Assembly: GCA_024742485.1 (NCBI GenBank)
Contig: JANSYK010000002.1
Span: forward strand, 1,612,001 to 1,676,000
Length of the DNA stretch: 64,000 bases
Source: Alphaproteobacteria bacterium
Lineage (GTDB): Bacteria > Pseudomonadota > Alphaproteobacteria > Rhizobiales > Rhizobiaceae
Direction: 5' to 3'
Shown here in pieces: positions 52,047 through 61,927 of this stretch. Positions within the stretch are counted from its first letter, which is position 1. Each line of letters begins with the position of its first letter. The notes beneath the pieces were generated by a model. That model was not told where the DNA came from. It saw only the letters and a list, made by a program, of their open reading frames with translations, and searched no databases. The position numbers and the translations under genes were made by a program.

Positions 52047-52243
52047 CCCGGATAGACGTCCCCCTCTGTCATCTGCAGGGAAACGGGCGGCATCTTTGCC
52101 GTCGGTCAACATGGGGGAAGATCGAAAACCGAATAGTCACAAGCAGTCGAGAGCCCGCGCCGGACCATCGAGCGGCGCGCAACCATACAAACAGACATTG
52201 ATCAGAATCCGGTCGACGAATGTGTCTTCCGGTCGGGGTATTC

Positions 52244-54493
52244 ATGACGACCAAATTCAACTCAAGATTGGTGAGAACCGGAATGTTCCATGCCTTCCTG
52301 CTGCTTGCGTTGCTGGTGGCAGGCGGCATTGACCGGGCTTATGCGCAATCCAGGGCGCCCGTCCTGCAGAAGTTCCTGGTGGAAATCCCGGCCGGTGAGT
52401 TGGTTGAGGGCGCGACGGCGTATGGGCCCATCAGAACGGATATCCCGGTTGCACCGGTCCTGAAGGGCGGATCGGTGATGGGTTATGCCTTCGTGACCTC
52501 TGATTTTGTCGGCACCACAGGCTACTCCGGCAAGCCGATCCATGTGATGGCGGCGATCGCGTCCGACGGGAAGCTGTTGTACGCCGAATTGGTGGAACAC
52601 TCTGAGCCGATCGTTCTGATCGGAATTCCCAACAGCAAGATCAAGGCGCTGACCGAGAGTTATGCCGGGTTGGATATTGTTGCCGAAGCCGCCGCCGGCG
52701 GTGCCGGCCATGAGCTCGATATCATATCCGGCGCAACGGTGACGATCATGATCATTGACGACTCGATCGTCCGGTCCGGCATCAAGGTCGCGCGCGCGTT
52801 GGGTCTTGGTGGTCTGGCGCCCGACACCGCCAACACCGGTCCACGCTATGTTCTTAACGGCGATCTGAATGAAATCAATGACTGGCAGACCATGGCCGGC
52901 GACGGGTCGACGCGAAGGATGACTCTCGATATCGGCCAGATCAATCGCGCCTTTGAAGAGGCCGGAGACGCTCGAGCCATCAAGCGGCCCGAGCCGGGTG
53001 AGCCGGACGAGACCTATATCGATCTGCACGCCGCTCTTGTGTCCGTGCCATCCATTGGCCGCAGCCTGCTGGGCGAAGCGGAATACCAGAATCTTGAAAA
53101 ATGGCTGGACGAGGGGGAGCACGCCATTTTGCTGGCCGGACGCGGACGGTATTCCTTCAAGGGCTCGGGCTATGTGCGTGGTGGCATATTCGATCGCATC
53201 CAGCTGATCCACGGTGACAATTCGGTCCGATTTCGCGATCGCGGACATCGCAGGCTTGGCGAGATCGCCGCGGATGGTGCGCCCACTTTCAGCGAGCTGG
53301 ATCTGTTCAAGGTGCCGGCGGATTCGGAGTTCGATCCCACACAGCCCTGGCGAATCCAGCTTCTGGCCAATCGGGAGGTCGGCCCGGTCGAAAAGACCTT
53401 CCTGACCTTCGATCTGGGATACAATCTGCCGGAACGCTACCGCACGCTGGTGTCGCCTGAACCGGTGGCCATGGCCGTGGCGCAATCGGACGACGATGCG
53501 GCAGCACGTGCCGAATTGTGGCAGCGGATCTGGCGTGAAAAACAGATCGAGATCGCTGGCTTGCTGGTGATGCTCGGTGTCTTGAGCGGTGTGTTCTTCT
53601 TCCAGAAACAGGTGACCCGCAATGAACGGGCGTTTTTCTGGTTCCGCATGGCATTCCTGGCCGTCACGCTGGTGTTTCTCGGTTGGAGCCAGAACGCGCA
53701 ATTGTCGATCGTCAATTTGATGGCGCTCGGCGCATCGATGACCAATGGATTTACCTGGGACGCGTTTCTGCTCGATCCGCTGGTCTTCATTCTCTGGTTC
53801 TCTGTCGCCGCCGCATTGCTGTTCTGGGGCCGCGGTGCCTATTGCGGCTGGTTGTGTCCCTTCGGTGCCATGCAGGAGCTTTCAAACCGCATCGCGCGGT
53901 TTTTCAAGGTGCCCCAATGGACACTGCCATGGGGGCTTCACGAGAGGCTCTGGCCGCTGAAATACGTCATCTTTTTGAGCCTGTTCGGCTTGTCACTGGT
54001 CTCGATCCCGATGGCGGAACGCTACGCCGAAATCGAGCCGTTCAAGACAGCGATTATTCTCAAGTTTCAGCGTGGCTGGCCCTATATCCTGTTTGCTGTT
54101 GCCCTGCTGGGTGCCGGCCTGTTCATCGAACGTTTCTACTGTCGCTATCTGTGCCCGCTGGGTGCCGCGCTTGCCGTCCCCGGCCGGATGCGCATGTTCG
54201 ACTGGCTCAAGCGCTACCGCCAATGCGGTGATCCGTGTCAGCTCTGTGCCAATGAATGCATGGTCCAGGCCATCCACCCGACCGGCGAAATCAATCCCAA
54301 TGAATGTCTGTCCTGTCTGCATTGCCAGGTTCTCTATCAGGACGACCAGAAATGTCCCGTCTGCATCAAGAAACGCAAATGGCGGGAAAAACTGGCCCGT
54401 AGCACAGCTCAATCGGCTGCTGCCATGGACCGAATGATGGGCCAACCGGCCCAAGGCGAAAAGGAGAATGCACATGTCCAAGGACAATCATGA
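52244..54493 (+). CDS. nosR: NosR, membrane flavo-iron-sulfur protein for N2O reduction
   Basis: 749 aa from ATG 52244. A signal-type N-terminus is followed by the periplasmic FMN-binding domain ([23 protein letters not shown] ... [11 protein letters not shown], the covalent-FMN site SGATVT). Five or six membrane helices follow, then cytoplasmic polyferredoxin motifs: [29 protein letters not shown], and two 4Fe-4S clusters ([17 protein letters not shown] and [20 protein letters not shown]). NosR supplies electrons to NosZ and is needed for its expression and activity. It heads the nos operon and overlaps nosZ by 20 bases. Confidence 0.97.
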   Translation: MTTKFNSRLVRTGMFHAFLLLALLVAGGIDRAYAQSRAPVLQKFLVEIPAGELVEGATAYGPIRTDIPVAPVLKGGSVMGYAFVTSDFVGTTGYSGKPIHVMAAIASDGKLLYAELVEHSEPIVLIGIPNSKIKALTESYAGLDIVAEAAAGGAGHELDIISGATVTIMIIDDSIVRSGIKVARALGLGGLAPDTANTGPRYVLNGDLNEINDWQTMAGDGSTRRMTLDIGQINRAFEEAGDARAIKRPEPGEPDETYIDLHAALVSVPSIGRSLLGEAEYQNLEKWLDEGEHAILLAGRGRYSFKGSGYVRGGIFDRIQLIHGDNSVRFRDRGHRRLGEIAADGAPTFSELDLFKVPADSEFDPTQPWRIQLLANREVGPVEKTFLTFDLGYNLPERYRTLVSPEPVAMAVAQSDDDAAARAELWQRIWREKQIEIAGLLVMLGVLSGVFFFQKQVTRNERAFFWFRMAFLAVTLVFLGWSQNAQLSIVNLMALGASMTNGFTWDAFLLDPLVFILWFSVAAALLFWGRGAYCGWLCPFGAMQELSNRIARFFKVPQWTLPWGLHERLWPLKYVIFLSLFGLSLVSIPMAERYAEIEPFKTAIILKFQRGWPYILFAVALLGAGLFIERFYCRYLCPLGAALAVPGRMRMFDWLKRYRQCGDPCQLCANECMVQAIHPTGEINPNECLSCLHCQVLYQDDQKCPVCIKKRKWREKLARSTAQSAAAMDRMMGQPAQGEKENAHVQGQS

Positions 54494-56372
54494 GAGGGAA
54501 GGGGTCTCACGTCGGGACCTTCTTGCGGGTACGGCGGCGGGGGCTGTGCTGGCCGGAGCCGTCGTGGCTGGTGGCAGCACCGTGGTGGCCACACCGGCCG
54601 CAGCCGCCGGCAACAGTGTTCTGAAACCTGGTGAGCTCGACGAGTATTACGGTTTCTGGTCATCCGGACAGGCGGGCGAAATGCGTATTCTGGGCATTCC
54701 GTCAATGCGTGAACTGATGCGCGTTCCGGTGTTCAACCGCTGCTCGGCGACCGGTTGGGGCGATACCAATGAATCGAAGAAGGTCCTGACGGAAGGTCTG
54801 CTTCCTGAGTCCAAGGAGTTTCTGGCAAAGCGGGGGCAGGAAACCTATCACAATGGCGACCTCCATCACCCGCATATGTCCTTTACCGATGGCACCTATG
54901 ACGGCCGCTACCTGTTCATGAATGACAAGGCCAACACGCGGGTGGCCCGCGTTCGTTGCGATGTCATGAAATGTGACAAGATCATCGAAATTCCGAACGC
55001 GTCGGATATCCACGGCCTGCGGCCACAGAAGTATCCGCGCACGGGCTATGTCTTTGCCAATGGCGAGCATCGCATTCCGCTGGTCAATGATGGCACCATT
55101 CTGGACAGTCCGGAGGATTATGTGGCGATCTTCACCGCCATCGACGGCGACACGATGGAAATCGCATGGCAGGTGATTGTCGACGGCAATCTGGACAATG
55201 TCGATGCCGACTACCAGGGCAAATATGCCGTGTCCTCCTGCTACAATTCGGAAAATGGCGTCTCTCTGGCGGACATGACCGAGGCGGAAATGGATCACGC
55301 GGTGGTCTTCAACATTGCCCGCATCGAGGCTGCCGTCGAAGCCGGCGACTATCAGACCCTCAACGGTGTGAAGGTTCTGGACGGGCGCAAGGGATCTGAG
55401 CTGACCGCCTATATTCCGATCCCGAACAGTCCGCATGGCGTGAACTCCTCGCCGGACGGCAAATATGTCATGGTCAACGGCAAATTGTCGCCGACCGTGT
55501 CAGTGATCGAATATGACAAGCTGGAAGCCGTGTTCAATGGCGCCGACCCCCGGTCCTGCATCGTTGCCGAACCGGAACTCGGTCTTGGGCCGCTCCACAC
55601 GGCGTTCGACGGCAAGGGCAACGCCCACACGACGTTGTTCCTCGATAGCCAGAGCTGCAAATGGAACATCGACAAGGCCATTCGCAAATACAATGGCGAG
55701 GATGTCGATCCGATCATCTCCAAGACCGATGTCCAGTATCAGCCCGGCCACAACCACTCAACCATGGGCGAAACCAAGGAGGCCGATGGCAAGTGGTTGA
55801 TTTCACTCAATAAATTCTCGAAGGATCGGTTCCTAAATGTCGGTCCGCTGAAGCCCGAGAACGAACAGCTGCTTGATATCTCCACCGATACGCCCGCGGT
55901 GGTTCATGATGGCCCGACCTTTGCCGAGCCGCATGACTGCATCCTTGTGCATCGTTCCAAGGTCAATCCGGTCAATGTCTGGGACCGTAATGACCCGATG
56001 TGGGAAGATGCCCGCAAGCAGGCCGCTGCCGATGGGGTCGATCTCGAAGATGGCCATGACGAGGTCATTCGCGATGGCAACAAGGTGCGTGTCTATATGT
56101 ACTCTGCTGCGCCGACCTTCTCCCTGGAGAAGTTTACCGTCAAGCAGGGCGATGAGGTGACCCTCTATCTCACCAACATCGACGATGTCGACGACCTGAC
56201 CCACGGCTTCACTCTGGGCAATCATGGGATTGCCTTTGAAGTCGGCCCGCAGGCCACGGCATCGGTGACATTCACCGCCGACCGGCCAGGTGTCCACTGG
56301 TATTATTGCCAGTGGTTCTGCCATGCGCTGCACATGGAAATGCGCGGCCGCATGCTGGTTGAGCCTGCATAG
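54474..56372 (+). CDS. nosZ: nitrous oxide reductase NosZ (clade I, Tat-exported)
   Basis: 632 aa from ATG 54474, chosen because AAGGAG lies eight bases upstream; the in-frame ATG at 54468 is too close to it. A Tat signal ([17 protein letters not shown]) marks the clade I enzyme. The seven-bladed propeller carries the CuZ histidines ([36 protein letters not shown]), and the C-terminal cupredoxin domain carries CuA (C-x3-C-x3-H-x2-M in [12 protein letters not shown]). It reduces N2O to N2 in the periplasm. No interruption or missing ligand was noticed. Confidence 0.98.
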   Translation: MSKDNHEREGVSRRDLLAGTAAGAVLAGAVVAGGSTVVATPAAAAGNSVLKPGELDEYYGFWSSGQAGEMRILGIPSMRELMRVPVFNRCSATGWGDTNESKKVLTEGLLPESKEFLAKRGQETYHNGDLHHPHMSFTDGTYDGRYLFMNDKANTRVARVRCDVMKCDKIIEIPNASDIHGLRPQKYPRTGYVFANGEHRIPLVNDGTILDSPEDYVAIFTAIDGDTMEIAWQVIVDGNLDNVDADYQGKYAVSSCYNSENGVSLADMTEAEMDHAVVFNIARIEAAVEAGDYQTLNGVKVLDGRKGSELTAYIPIPNSPHGVNSSPDGKYVMVNGKLSPTVSVIEYDKLEAVFNGADPRSCIVAEPELGLGPLHTAFDGKGNAHTTLFLDSQSCKWNIDKAIRKYNGEDVDPIISKTDVQYQPGHNHSTMGETKEADGKWLISLNKFSKDRFLNVGPLKPENEQLLDISTDTPAVVHDGPTFAEPHDCILVHRSKVNPVNVWDRNDPMWEDARKQAAADGVDLEDGHDEVIRDGNKVRVYMYSAAPTFSLEKFTVKQGDEVTLYLTNIDDVDDLTHGFTLGNHGIAFEVGPQATASVTFTADRPGVHWYYCQWFCHALHMEMRGRMLVEPA

Positions 56373-56383
56373 GAGACGCTGCC

Positions 56384-57658
56384 ATGTTGCTCCGCCTGTT
56401 GCTGTTGATCGTTTTGTTGTTTCCGGCCTGCCTTGCCGGAGCAAAGGAACGCGTCGTGCCGGCCGCGGACGGAGCGCTTGCGGATGCACTGAAATCGGCG
56501 GAGGCGGGAGACCGCCTCCGCCTTCTGCCCGGCACCCATAAGGGGCCGGTTCTCATCGACAAGGCTGTTACGCTCGACGGTCAGGGTGAGGCGACCATTG
56601 AAGGGGACGGCACTGGCTCGGTGATCAATGTAACTGTACCCGATGTCATCATCCGCGGCTTGACCGTCATCGGTTCCGGCTCCAAGGGAGATGGGCGCGA
56701 TGCCGGCATATCCTTGGGAAAGAAAGCTGCTGGGGCGGTCGTCGAGAACAATCGCATCGTCGGCAATCTCGTCGGGGTCGACATTCGCGGCTCGAAGGGT
56801 GCTCGCGTTTCGGGCAATGTGATCGAAGGCCGTCGTGGCCACCGCATGAATGACCGCGGTAATGGCGTTTATGTCTGGAACGCACCCGGCGCGACCGTTA
56901 CCGGAAACGACATCCGCTGGGGACGCGACGGAATATTCGTCAACACATCAAAGGACAATGTGTTTTCCGGCAACCGGTTTCGCGATCTGCGCTTTGCCGT
57001 CCACTACATGTATGCCCACGACAGTGTGGTTTCCGGCAACATCTCGCTCGGCAATCATCTGGGCTATGCGATCATGTATTCCGACAATGTGCGCATCGAA
57101 GGCAATCTGTCCCGCGGTGACCGCGACCACGGCATCATGATGAACTACACCAACAAGAGCTTCGTCTCCGGCAACCGGATTGAAGCGGTTGGCGATAAAT
57201 GTGTGTTTATCTACAACGCCCACAAAAACCGCCTGCGGGACAATCTGTTCGAGGGATGCCGTATCGGCGTGCATTTCACCGCCGGTTCAGAAAAAAATGA
57301 AATCGTCGGCAATGCCTTTGTCGGCAACCGGACGCAGGTCAAATATGTCGGCTCCCGCTGGCTGGACTGGAGCGTGGACGGTCGCGGCAATTACTGGTCT
57401 GACCATGCCGCCTTCGATCTTGACGGCAATGGCATTGCCGATCAGGTCTACCGGCCGAATGATGTCATGGATCATGTGTTGTGGACCCAGCCGGCGGCCA
57501 AGACGCTTTTGGGGTCGCCGGCGGTCCAGCTGATCCGTTGGTCCCAATCGGCCTTTCCGGCGCTGCTGCCGGGCGGCGTGATGGATCAGGCGCCGCTGAT
57601 GCGGCCTTCGATCCCGGCGGCGGCATTCTGGGCCAGCGCACAGGAGGCTTCGCAATGA
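56384..57658 (+). CDS. nosD: NosD, periplasmic beta-helix protein for CuZ assembly
   Basis: 424 aa with signal peptide MLLRLLLLIVLLFPACLAGA. The body is a right-handed beta-helix of CASH/NosD type with many N-x-(I/V)-x-G-N turns (NNRIVGNLVGVDIRGSKG, HDSVVSGNISLGNHLGYAIMYSDN). NosD acts with the NosFY ABC transporter to deliver sulfur species for the CuZ cluster of NosZ. It begins 11 bp after nosZ. Confidence 0.96.
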   Translation: MLLRLLLLIVLLFPACLAGAKERVVPAADGALADALKSAEAGDRLRLLPGTHKGPVLIDKAVTLDGQGEATIEGDGTGSVINVTVPDVIIRGLTVIGSGSKGDGRDAGISLGKKAAGAVVENNRIVGNLVGVDIRGSKGARVSGNVIEGRRGHRMNDRGNGVYVWNAPGATVTGNDIRWGRDGIFVNTSKDNVFSGNRFRDLRFAVHYMYAHDSVVSGNISLGNHLGYAIMYSDNVRIEGNLSRGDRDHGIMMNYTNKSFVSGNRIEAVGDKCVFIYNAHKNRLRDNLFEGCRIGVHFTAGSEKNEIVGNAFVGNRTQVKYVGSRWLDWSVDGRGNYWSDHAAFDLDGNGIADQVYRPNDVMDHVLWTQPAAKTLLGSPAVQLIRWSQSAFPALLPGGVMDQAPLMRPSIPAAAFWASAQEASQ

Positions 57659-58554
57659 CTGCTCTTGCCATCAGCAATGTCGTCAAGCGATACGGCGCCA
57701 CGGAAACGGTGTGCGGCGTCAGTCTTGAGGTGGAGGCGGGCCAACGGGTTGCGCTGCTGGGGCACAACGGCGCCGGCAAGACCACCTTGATGAAGATGGT
57801 TCTTGGACTGACGCCGGTGTCAGCGGGATCCATAGAGGTACTGGGCAGTCAGCCCGGCTCACGCACGGCCCGCACGGCCACGGGCTTTCTGCCTGAAAAT
57901 GCGGCCTTTCACGGTGCCCTGACCGGGCGTGAACAGCTGCACCATTTTGCCCGCCTCAAATCCGTTGCGCTCAGCGCCGCTGATGACATGCTGACACGGG
58001 TTGGACTGGCAGCGGCGGCGGACCGCAGGATTCGAACCTATTCCAAGGGAATGCGACAACGGGTAGGTTTGGCGCAGGCACTGCTCGGACGCCCGCAAAT
58101 TGCCCTTCTGGATGAGCCGACAAGCGGGCTTGATCCTGTCTCCCGTCACGAATTTTACGATATTGTCGATGAGCTTGCGCAATCGGGAACAACTGTCCTG
58201 ATTTCGTCCCACGCCCTGACGGAACTGGAAACCCGGTGCGACCGGATTGCAATCCTCAGCGCCGGTCAGCTGGTTGCCGATGGCGATCTGGCAGGGTTGC
58301 GCAAGGCAGCTCGCTTGCCGGTTCGTTTCAATGTCACGGCAACCATGGAGATGGCCGACAGCGTCGCCGCGCATTTGCAGGGCAAGCGGGTCAACGGGCA
58401 TTCCGTGGCGTTGACCTGCCAGGAAAACGAAAAGATCGAACTGCTTGGCCGGATTGCGGCATTGGGGCAGGCGATCACGGACTTCGATGTTGAACCGCCG
58501 AGCCTGGAAGAGCTTTACCGGCACTATTCGGCGATTGATCGGGGGGGATTATGA
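57655..58554 (+). CDS. nosF: NosF, ABC transporter ATPase
   Basis: 299 aa from ATG 57655, overlapping the nosD stop by four bases. Walker A GHNGAGKTT, signature YSKGMRQRVGLAQALLG, Walker B IALLDEPTSGLDPVS and the H-loop SSHAL are all intact. With NosY it powers the transport step needed to mature NosZ. Confidence 0.96.
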   Translation: MTALAISNVVKRYGATETVCGVSLEVEAGQRVALLGHNGAGKTTLMKMVLGLTPVSAGSIEVLGSQPGSRTARTATGFLPENAAFHGALTGREQLHHFARLKSVALSAADDMLTRVGLAAAADRRIRTYSKGMRQRVGLAQALLGRPQIALLDEPTSGLDPVSRHEFYDIVDELAQSGTTVLISSHALTELETRCDRIAILSAGQLVADGDLAGLRKAARLPVRFNVTATMEMADSVAAHLQGKRVNGHSVALTCQENEKIELLGRIAALGQAITDFDVEPPSLEELYRHYSAIDRGGL

Positions 58555-59372
58555 TGCCTGTTTTCCATGTAACCCGACTTGAGCTCATGATCGCGCGCCG
58601 CAATTGGTGGGTCGCGACATCGGTCATCCTGATGGCCATATTCAGCGTCGTGTTGACCCTGGCGGGCGGCGCTCCCACGGGATCGCTGGGCGTTGCGCCG
58701 GTGCTGGTTGCGACCACATCGATCACAACGCTTTCGGTCTATCTGGTTCCGCTGATCGCATTGCTGTTGTCCCACGATGCCATCGCTGGCGAGGTGGAGC
58801 GCGGAACCTTGGCGCTGAGCCTGTCCTATCCACTGTCCCGGGCGGAAATCCTGATTGGCAAGTTTCTCGCCCATCTTCTTGTCCTGGCTTTTGCCATTGC
58901 GGTGGGCCTGGTTCTCGCTGCGGCGCTGATTGCCTTTCGATTTGGTCTTCCCGAACTGTCCATACCACCCCTACTGCGGCTGTTTTTGACATCGCTGACG
59001 CTGGGCGCGGCCTTTTTGGGCATGGGCTACTGCGTGTCCGGCCTTGTCCGGCAACCGTCGGTCGCAACCGGTATGGTGATCGTCATCTGGCTGATCAGCG
59101 TTGTGCTTTATGATCTCGGTCTTCTTGGCGCGCTGGTGGCCGACAATGGCGGGACATTCACCCGGTCGGTCTTCCCGTGGCTGCTGGTGGCCAACCCGGC
59201 CGATGCCTTCCGCATGCTCAATATGCCCGATGTTTCCGTTGCGGTTCTGGCATCGGGCCTCAGCGCCGCCGGATCCGTTTCGGGAACCACCGGACAACTC
59301 GTTTCACTGCTGAGCTGGCCGGTCCTGACGCTTGTGTTCGCGTGGACGGCTTTCAGAAAGGTCGAGCTATGA
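58551..59372 (+). CDS. nosY: NosY, ABC transporter permease
   Basis: 273 aa with six predicted membrane helices and the ABC-2 type block HDAIAGEVERGTLALSLSYPLSRAEILIGKF, which contacts the ATPase. Partner of NosF and NosD in CuZ biogenesis. Two adjacent ATGs (58551, 58554) are possible starts; the first overlaps the nosF stop. Confidence 0.95.
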   Translation: MMPVFHVTRLELMIARRNWWVATSVILMAIFSVVLTLAGGAPTGSLGVAPVLVATTSITTLSVYLVPLIALLLSHDAIAGEVERGTLALSLSYPLSRAEILIGKFLAHLLVLAFAIAVGLVLAAALIAFRFGLPELSIPPLLRLFLTSLTLGAAFLGMGYCVSGLVRQPSVATGMVIVIWLISVVLYDLGLLGALVADNGGTFTRSVFPWLLVANPADAFRMLNMPDVSVAVLASGLSAAGSVSGTTGQLVSLLSWPVLTLVFAWTAFRKVEL

Positions 59373-59905
59373 AAACCAATTTGCTGATTGTCCTGGGGGC
59401 ATCACTTGCCCTGGCAGCCGGGTGCACGCAGGACACCTCGCAGGCGGAAAAACCCGAGGCGATTGCCTTGACCGAAGAAGCAGCCGGTCATTATTGCCAG
59501 ATGGTCATCCTGGAACATGACGGACCGAAAGCCCAGGCGCATCTTGCCGGATTGCCGGAACCGCTTTGGTTCTCTCAGGTTCGTGACGGTATCGCCTATC
59601 TGAAATCGCCTGAGCAATCGGCTGAACTGCTGGTTCTCTACGTCAATGACATGGGTGAGGCCAAAAGCTGGAGCGATCCGGGCCAGGACAATTGGATCGA
59701 CGCACAAACGGCCTATTTTGTTGTCGGGTCCGACGCCATCGGCGGCATGGGCGCTCCGGAACTGGCACCGTTCTCCGATCAGGAAAAGGCCGAGGCGTTC
59801 GCTGGCCGACGCGGTGGCAAGGTCCTGCGTCTGGAAGACATTCCCGCCGAGACCGTTCTGTCACCCGTCGAGTTGATGCCGTCGCCGCAAGGAGGCAATT
59901 CATGA
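59369..59905 (+). CDS. nosL: NosL, copper-binding lipoprotein
   Basis: 178 aa from ATG 59369, four-base overlap with nosY. The lipobox LALAAGC makes it a lipoprotein, and the Cu(I) site is HYCQMVILEHDGPKAQ (Cys and Met of the C-x-M motif). NosL supplies copper to NosZ. The rest, with QTAYFVVGSDAIGGMGAPELAPF, fits the NosL family. Confidence 0.95.
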   Translation: MKTNLLIVLGASLALAAGCTQDTSQAEKPEAIALTEEAAGHYCQMVILEHDGPKAQAHLAGLPEPLWFSQVRDGIAYLKSPEQSAELLVLYVNDMGEAKSWSDPGQDNWIDAQTAYFVVGSDAIGGMGAPELAPFSDQEKAEAFAGRRGGKVLRLEDIPAETVLSPVELMPSPQGGNS

Positions 59906-60804
59906 TCACCCGCCGTCGCGTTTTGACCGTTTTGGCAGGAGCTGCAGCCTCCTCGGTGGCCGGTGCACGCGCGGCCGTCGCACCGGCCCAGTGGCGTGGC
60001 ATCGCATTGGGGGCATCGGCACGGATCATTCTGGATCATCCGGATGCCGCCGGTCTGTTGCGCCGGTCAGTGGCCGAGATCAAACGGCTGGAGAACATTT
60101 TCAGTCTCTACCGGGCCGACAGTGAATTGTCGCGTCTCAACCGTGAAGGCCTGCTGGTTGATCCGGCATTCGAGCTGGTCGAACTGATGTCCCGATGCTC
60201 GGTTCTGCATCAACGGACCGGTGGTGCCTTCGATCCAACGGTCCAGGCGCTTTGGGCGCTCTATGCCGACCACCATTCGAAGGGGCGACGGCCGGATATT
60301 GAGCAGATAAAAAAAGCCAGATCAAAAACCGGATGGAACCTTGTCGACTATTCTCCGCAGAAAATTGCCTATCGCCGCACCGGTATGGCCTTGACCTTCA
60401 ACGGGGTCGCCCAGGGCTATATCGCCGACAAGGTTGCCGACCTCTTGCGCGCTTCCGGTGTTCGGGACGTATTGGTCAACACGGGTGAAATCAATGCACT
60501 GGGAATGGCGCCTGACGGGTCGCCCTGGCAAGTGGCTCTTCAAGGCAAAAGTGGGGAAACACTGCCGTTGAGTAACCGGGCGATTGCGACATCCGCACCG
60601 CTCGGCACCACTTTCGATGCCGGTGAAACCGTTGGCCATATTATCGATCCGCGGTCCGGTTATCCGGGAGGGCGATGGACGTCGGTAACTGTCATTGCGC
60701 AGTCGGCCACTGACGCGGACGGGCTATCGACCGGTTTTGCCCTGATGGGTCGATCGGAGATTGAGGCCGCGCGAGGCGACAGCAAAGTTTTGCTCAGCGG
60801 CTGA
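59902..60804 (+). CDS. nosX: NosX, ApbE-type FAD:protein FMN transferase
   Basis: 300 aa, starting with a Tat-like signal (MITRRRVLTVLAGAAASSVAGA). The ApbE fold is recognised by SLYRADSELSRLNREG, GGAFDPTVQALW, LTFNGVAQGYIADKVADLL, VLVNTGEINALG and the metal-binding GHIIDPRSGYP. It should attach FMN covalently to the threonine of NosR in the periplasm. Its start overlaps nosL by four bases; it closes the operon. Confidence 0.95.
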   Translation: MITRRRVLTVLAGAAASSVAGARAAVAPAQWRGIALGASARIILDHPDAAGLLRRSVAEIKRLENIFSLYRADSELSRLNREGLLVDPAFELVELMSRCSVLHQRTGGAFDPTVQALWALYADHHSKGRRPDIEQIKKARSKTGWNLVDYSPQKIAYRRTGMALTFNGVAQGYIADKVADLLRASGVRDVLVNTGEINALGMAPDGSPWQVALQGKSGETLPLSNRAIATSAPLGTTFDAGETVGHIIDPRSGYPGGRWTSVTVIAQSATDADGLSTGFALMGRSEIEAARGDSKVLLSG

Positions 60805-60812
60805 GCCGACGC

Positions 60813-61460
60813 TTATCCGTTGAGTTCGGCAACCATGGATGCCACATCCTGATCGCTTACCGGGTCGAAATCCCGATAGAAAGTGCCAACAGCATAGAAG
60901 GGCTCCGGTGTTTGAAGGCACAGGAGTTCATCCACCTCGTCGCCGAGGGATTTGAGTGTCTCGGCGGGTGCAACCGGAACGGCGAGCACGAGTTTGGCGG
61001 GGCGCAGACTGCGCAAGGCCTGCAGGGCAACGCGCGCGGTCGCACCGGTTGCGACACCGTCATCGACAACGATGGCCGTTTTCCCCACTATGTGGACCCT
61101 TTCCCTCCCGCGCAGATAGAGCGCGCGACGCCGGTCGATTTCAGCGAATTGAGCCTGCTTTGCCCTTTCCAGTTCAACGTCGCTGACACCGGCCTGCTCT
61201 TTGACGCTCTCATTGACGACGCAATGCGGTGTCTCGCCGTCGACAACAGCGCCGAGAGCCAGTTCCGGCTGTCCCGGTGTACCGATTTTTCTGACGAGGA
61301 TCAGGTCCATTGGTGCGTTGATGACCCGCGCCACTTCAGCGGCGATCGGAACGCCGCCGCGTGGCAAGGCGAGGACAACCGGATCCTTGAAGTGCCGCTC
61401 GGCAATGAGTCGGGCGAGTAACCGGCCTGCTTCGGTTCTGTCGGCAAACACTCGGGTCAT
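60813..61460 (-). CDS. phosphoribosyltransferase family protein
   Basis: 215 aa with a type I PRTase fold: VVLALPRGGVPIAAEVARVI near the N-terminus and the PRPP-binding signature TAIVVDDGVATGATARVAL. Members of this stand-alone group are often annotated as putative phosphoribosyltransferases and stand beside hydrolases of the dienelactone type; substrate unknown. Convergent with nosX, with only 8 bp between the stops. Confidence 0.87.
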   Translation of the reverse strand: MTRVFADRTEAGRLLARLIAERHFKDPVVLALPRGGVPIAAEVARVINAPMDLILVRKIGTPGQPELALGAVVDGETPHCVVNESVKEQAGVSDVELERAKQAQFAEIDRRRALYLRGRERVHIVGKTAIVVDDGVATGATARVALQALRSLRPAKLVLAVPVAPAETLKSLGDEVDELLCLQTPEPFYAVGTFYRDFDPVSDQDVASMVAELNG

Positions 61461-61531
61461 CGGCAGCCTCCAATCAGGATAAATTCAGATTTGCAGCTTC
61501 ACCATTTTCGGGCAAGCCCGCCATGGCGGGC

Positions 61532-61545
61532 TTGATGCCGATCAA
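61532..61545. promoter_or_regulatory. FNR-type box upstream of the small cytochrome c gene
   Basis: TTGAT-GCCG-ATCAA is a third perfect FNR box in the window. Its centre is about 61.5 bases before the ATG at 61600; a class II start at +41.5 would fall near 61580, and TTAGAGT at 61567-61573 fits the -10 element. Confidence 0.8.
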
Positions 61546-61599
61546 TTGGCGCGATGGCAAACGTCGTTAGAGTCTGGAAAAGGATAGAGGACAGTCTTG

Positions 61600-61920
61600 A
61601 TGCGGACATATTTTGCCGGGTTAATCGCCATTGTTGCAAGCCTGTTGATCATGTCGGAAGCCGGTGCTGATGACTCGGCAATCAGAGGGCAGGCGGTGGT
61701 GGAACAATGGTGCCGTACCTGCCATGTGCGACCGACGGATCGCGCAAATGCCGACATGGCGCCGCCATTCGAGGCGATTGTTCAAAGGCCGGGGCGCGAC
61801 CGCGCCTATTTCGAGAAATTCTTGTGGGAAGATCATTTCCCGATGACCACATATCGCCTGTTCGACAGCGAAAGATTCGACGTTGTTGCCTATCTGATGT
61901 TTCTTCAGGAATCGAATTGA
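61600..61920 (+). CDS. small periplasmic c-type cytochrome
   Basis: 106 aa from ATG 61600 (GAGG upstream). Signal peptide ends ASLLIMSEAGA. One haem site, QWCRTCH (C38, C41, H42), and a likely axial Met at M82 (FPMTTY) make it a class I-type monohaem cytochrome. The FNR box 55 bp upstream places it under anaerobic control, so it may carry electrons to NosZ or another denitrification enzyme. Not part of the nos operon itself: the phosphoribosyltransferase gene lies between on the other strand. Confidence 0.85.
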   Translation: MRTYFAGLIAIVASLLIMSEAGADDSAIRGQAVVEQWCRTCHVRPTDRANADMAPPFEAIVQRPGRDRAYFEKFLWEDHFPMTTYRLFDSERFDVVAYLMFLQESN

Positions 61921-61927
61921 TCGAGGT

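Larger units (their letters stand above)
51625..52243. promoter_or_regulatory. long leader and promoter region of the nos operon
   Basis: 619 bases without a convincing gene. Two perfect FNR-type boxes (51897-51910 and 52033-52046) mark it as an oxygen- or NO-controlled region. A class II start would fall near 51945 from the first box and near 52081 from the second, giving leaders of about 300 or 160 bases. A TTGACA at 51919-51924 follows the first box. Confidence 0.65.

Noticed and set aside
52262-53701. Minus-strand open frame (479 codons) opposite nosR
   Set aside because: nosR has all its conserved motifs; the antisense frame has none.
58025-58045. tRNA-like sequence (GGATTCGAACC)
   Set aside because: It lies inside nosF and lacks the rest of a cloverleaf.
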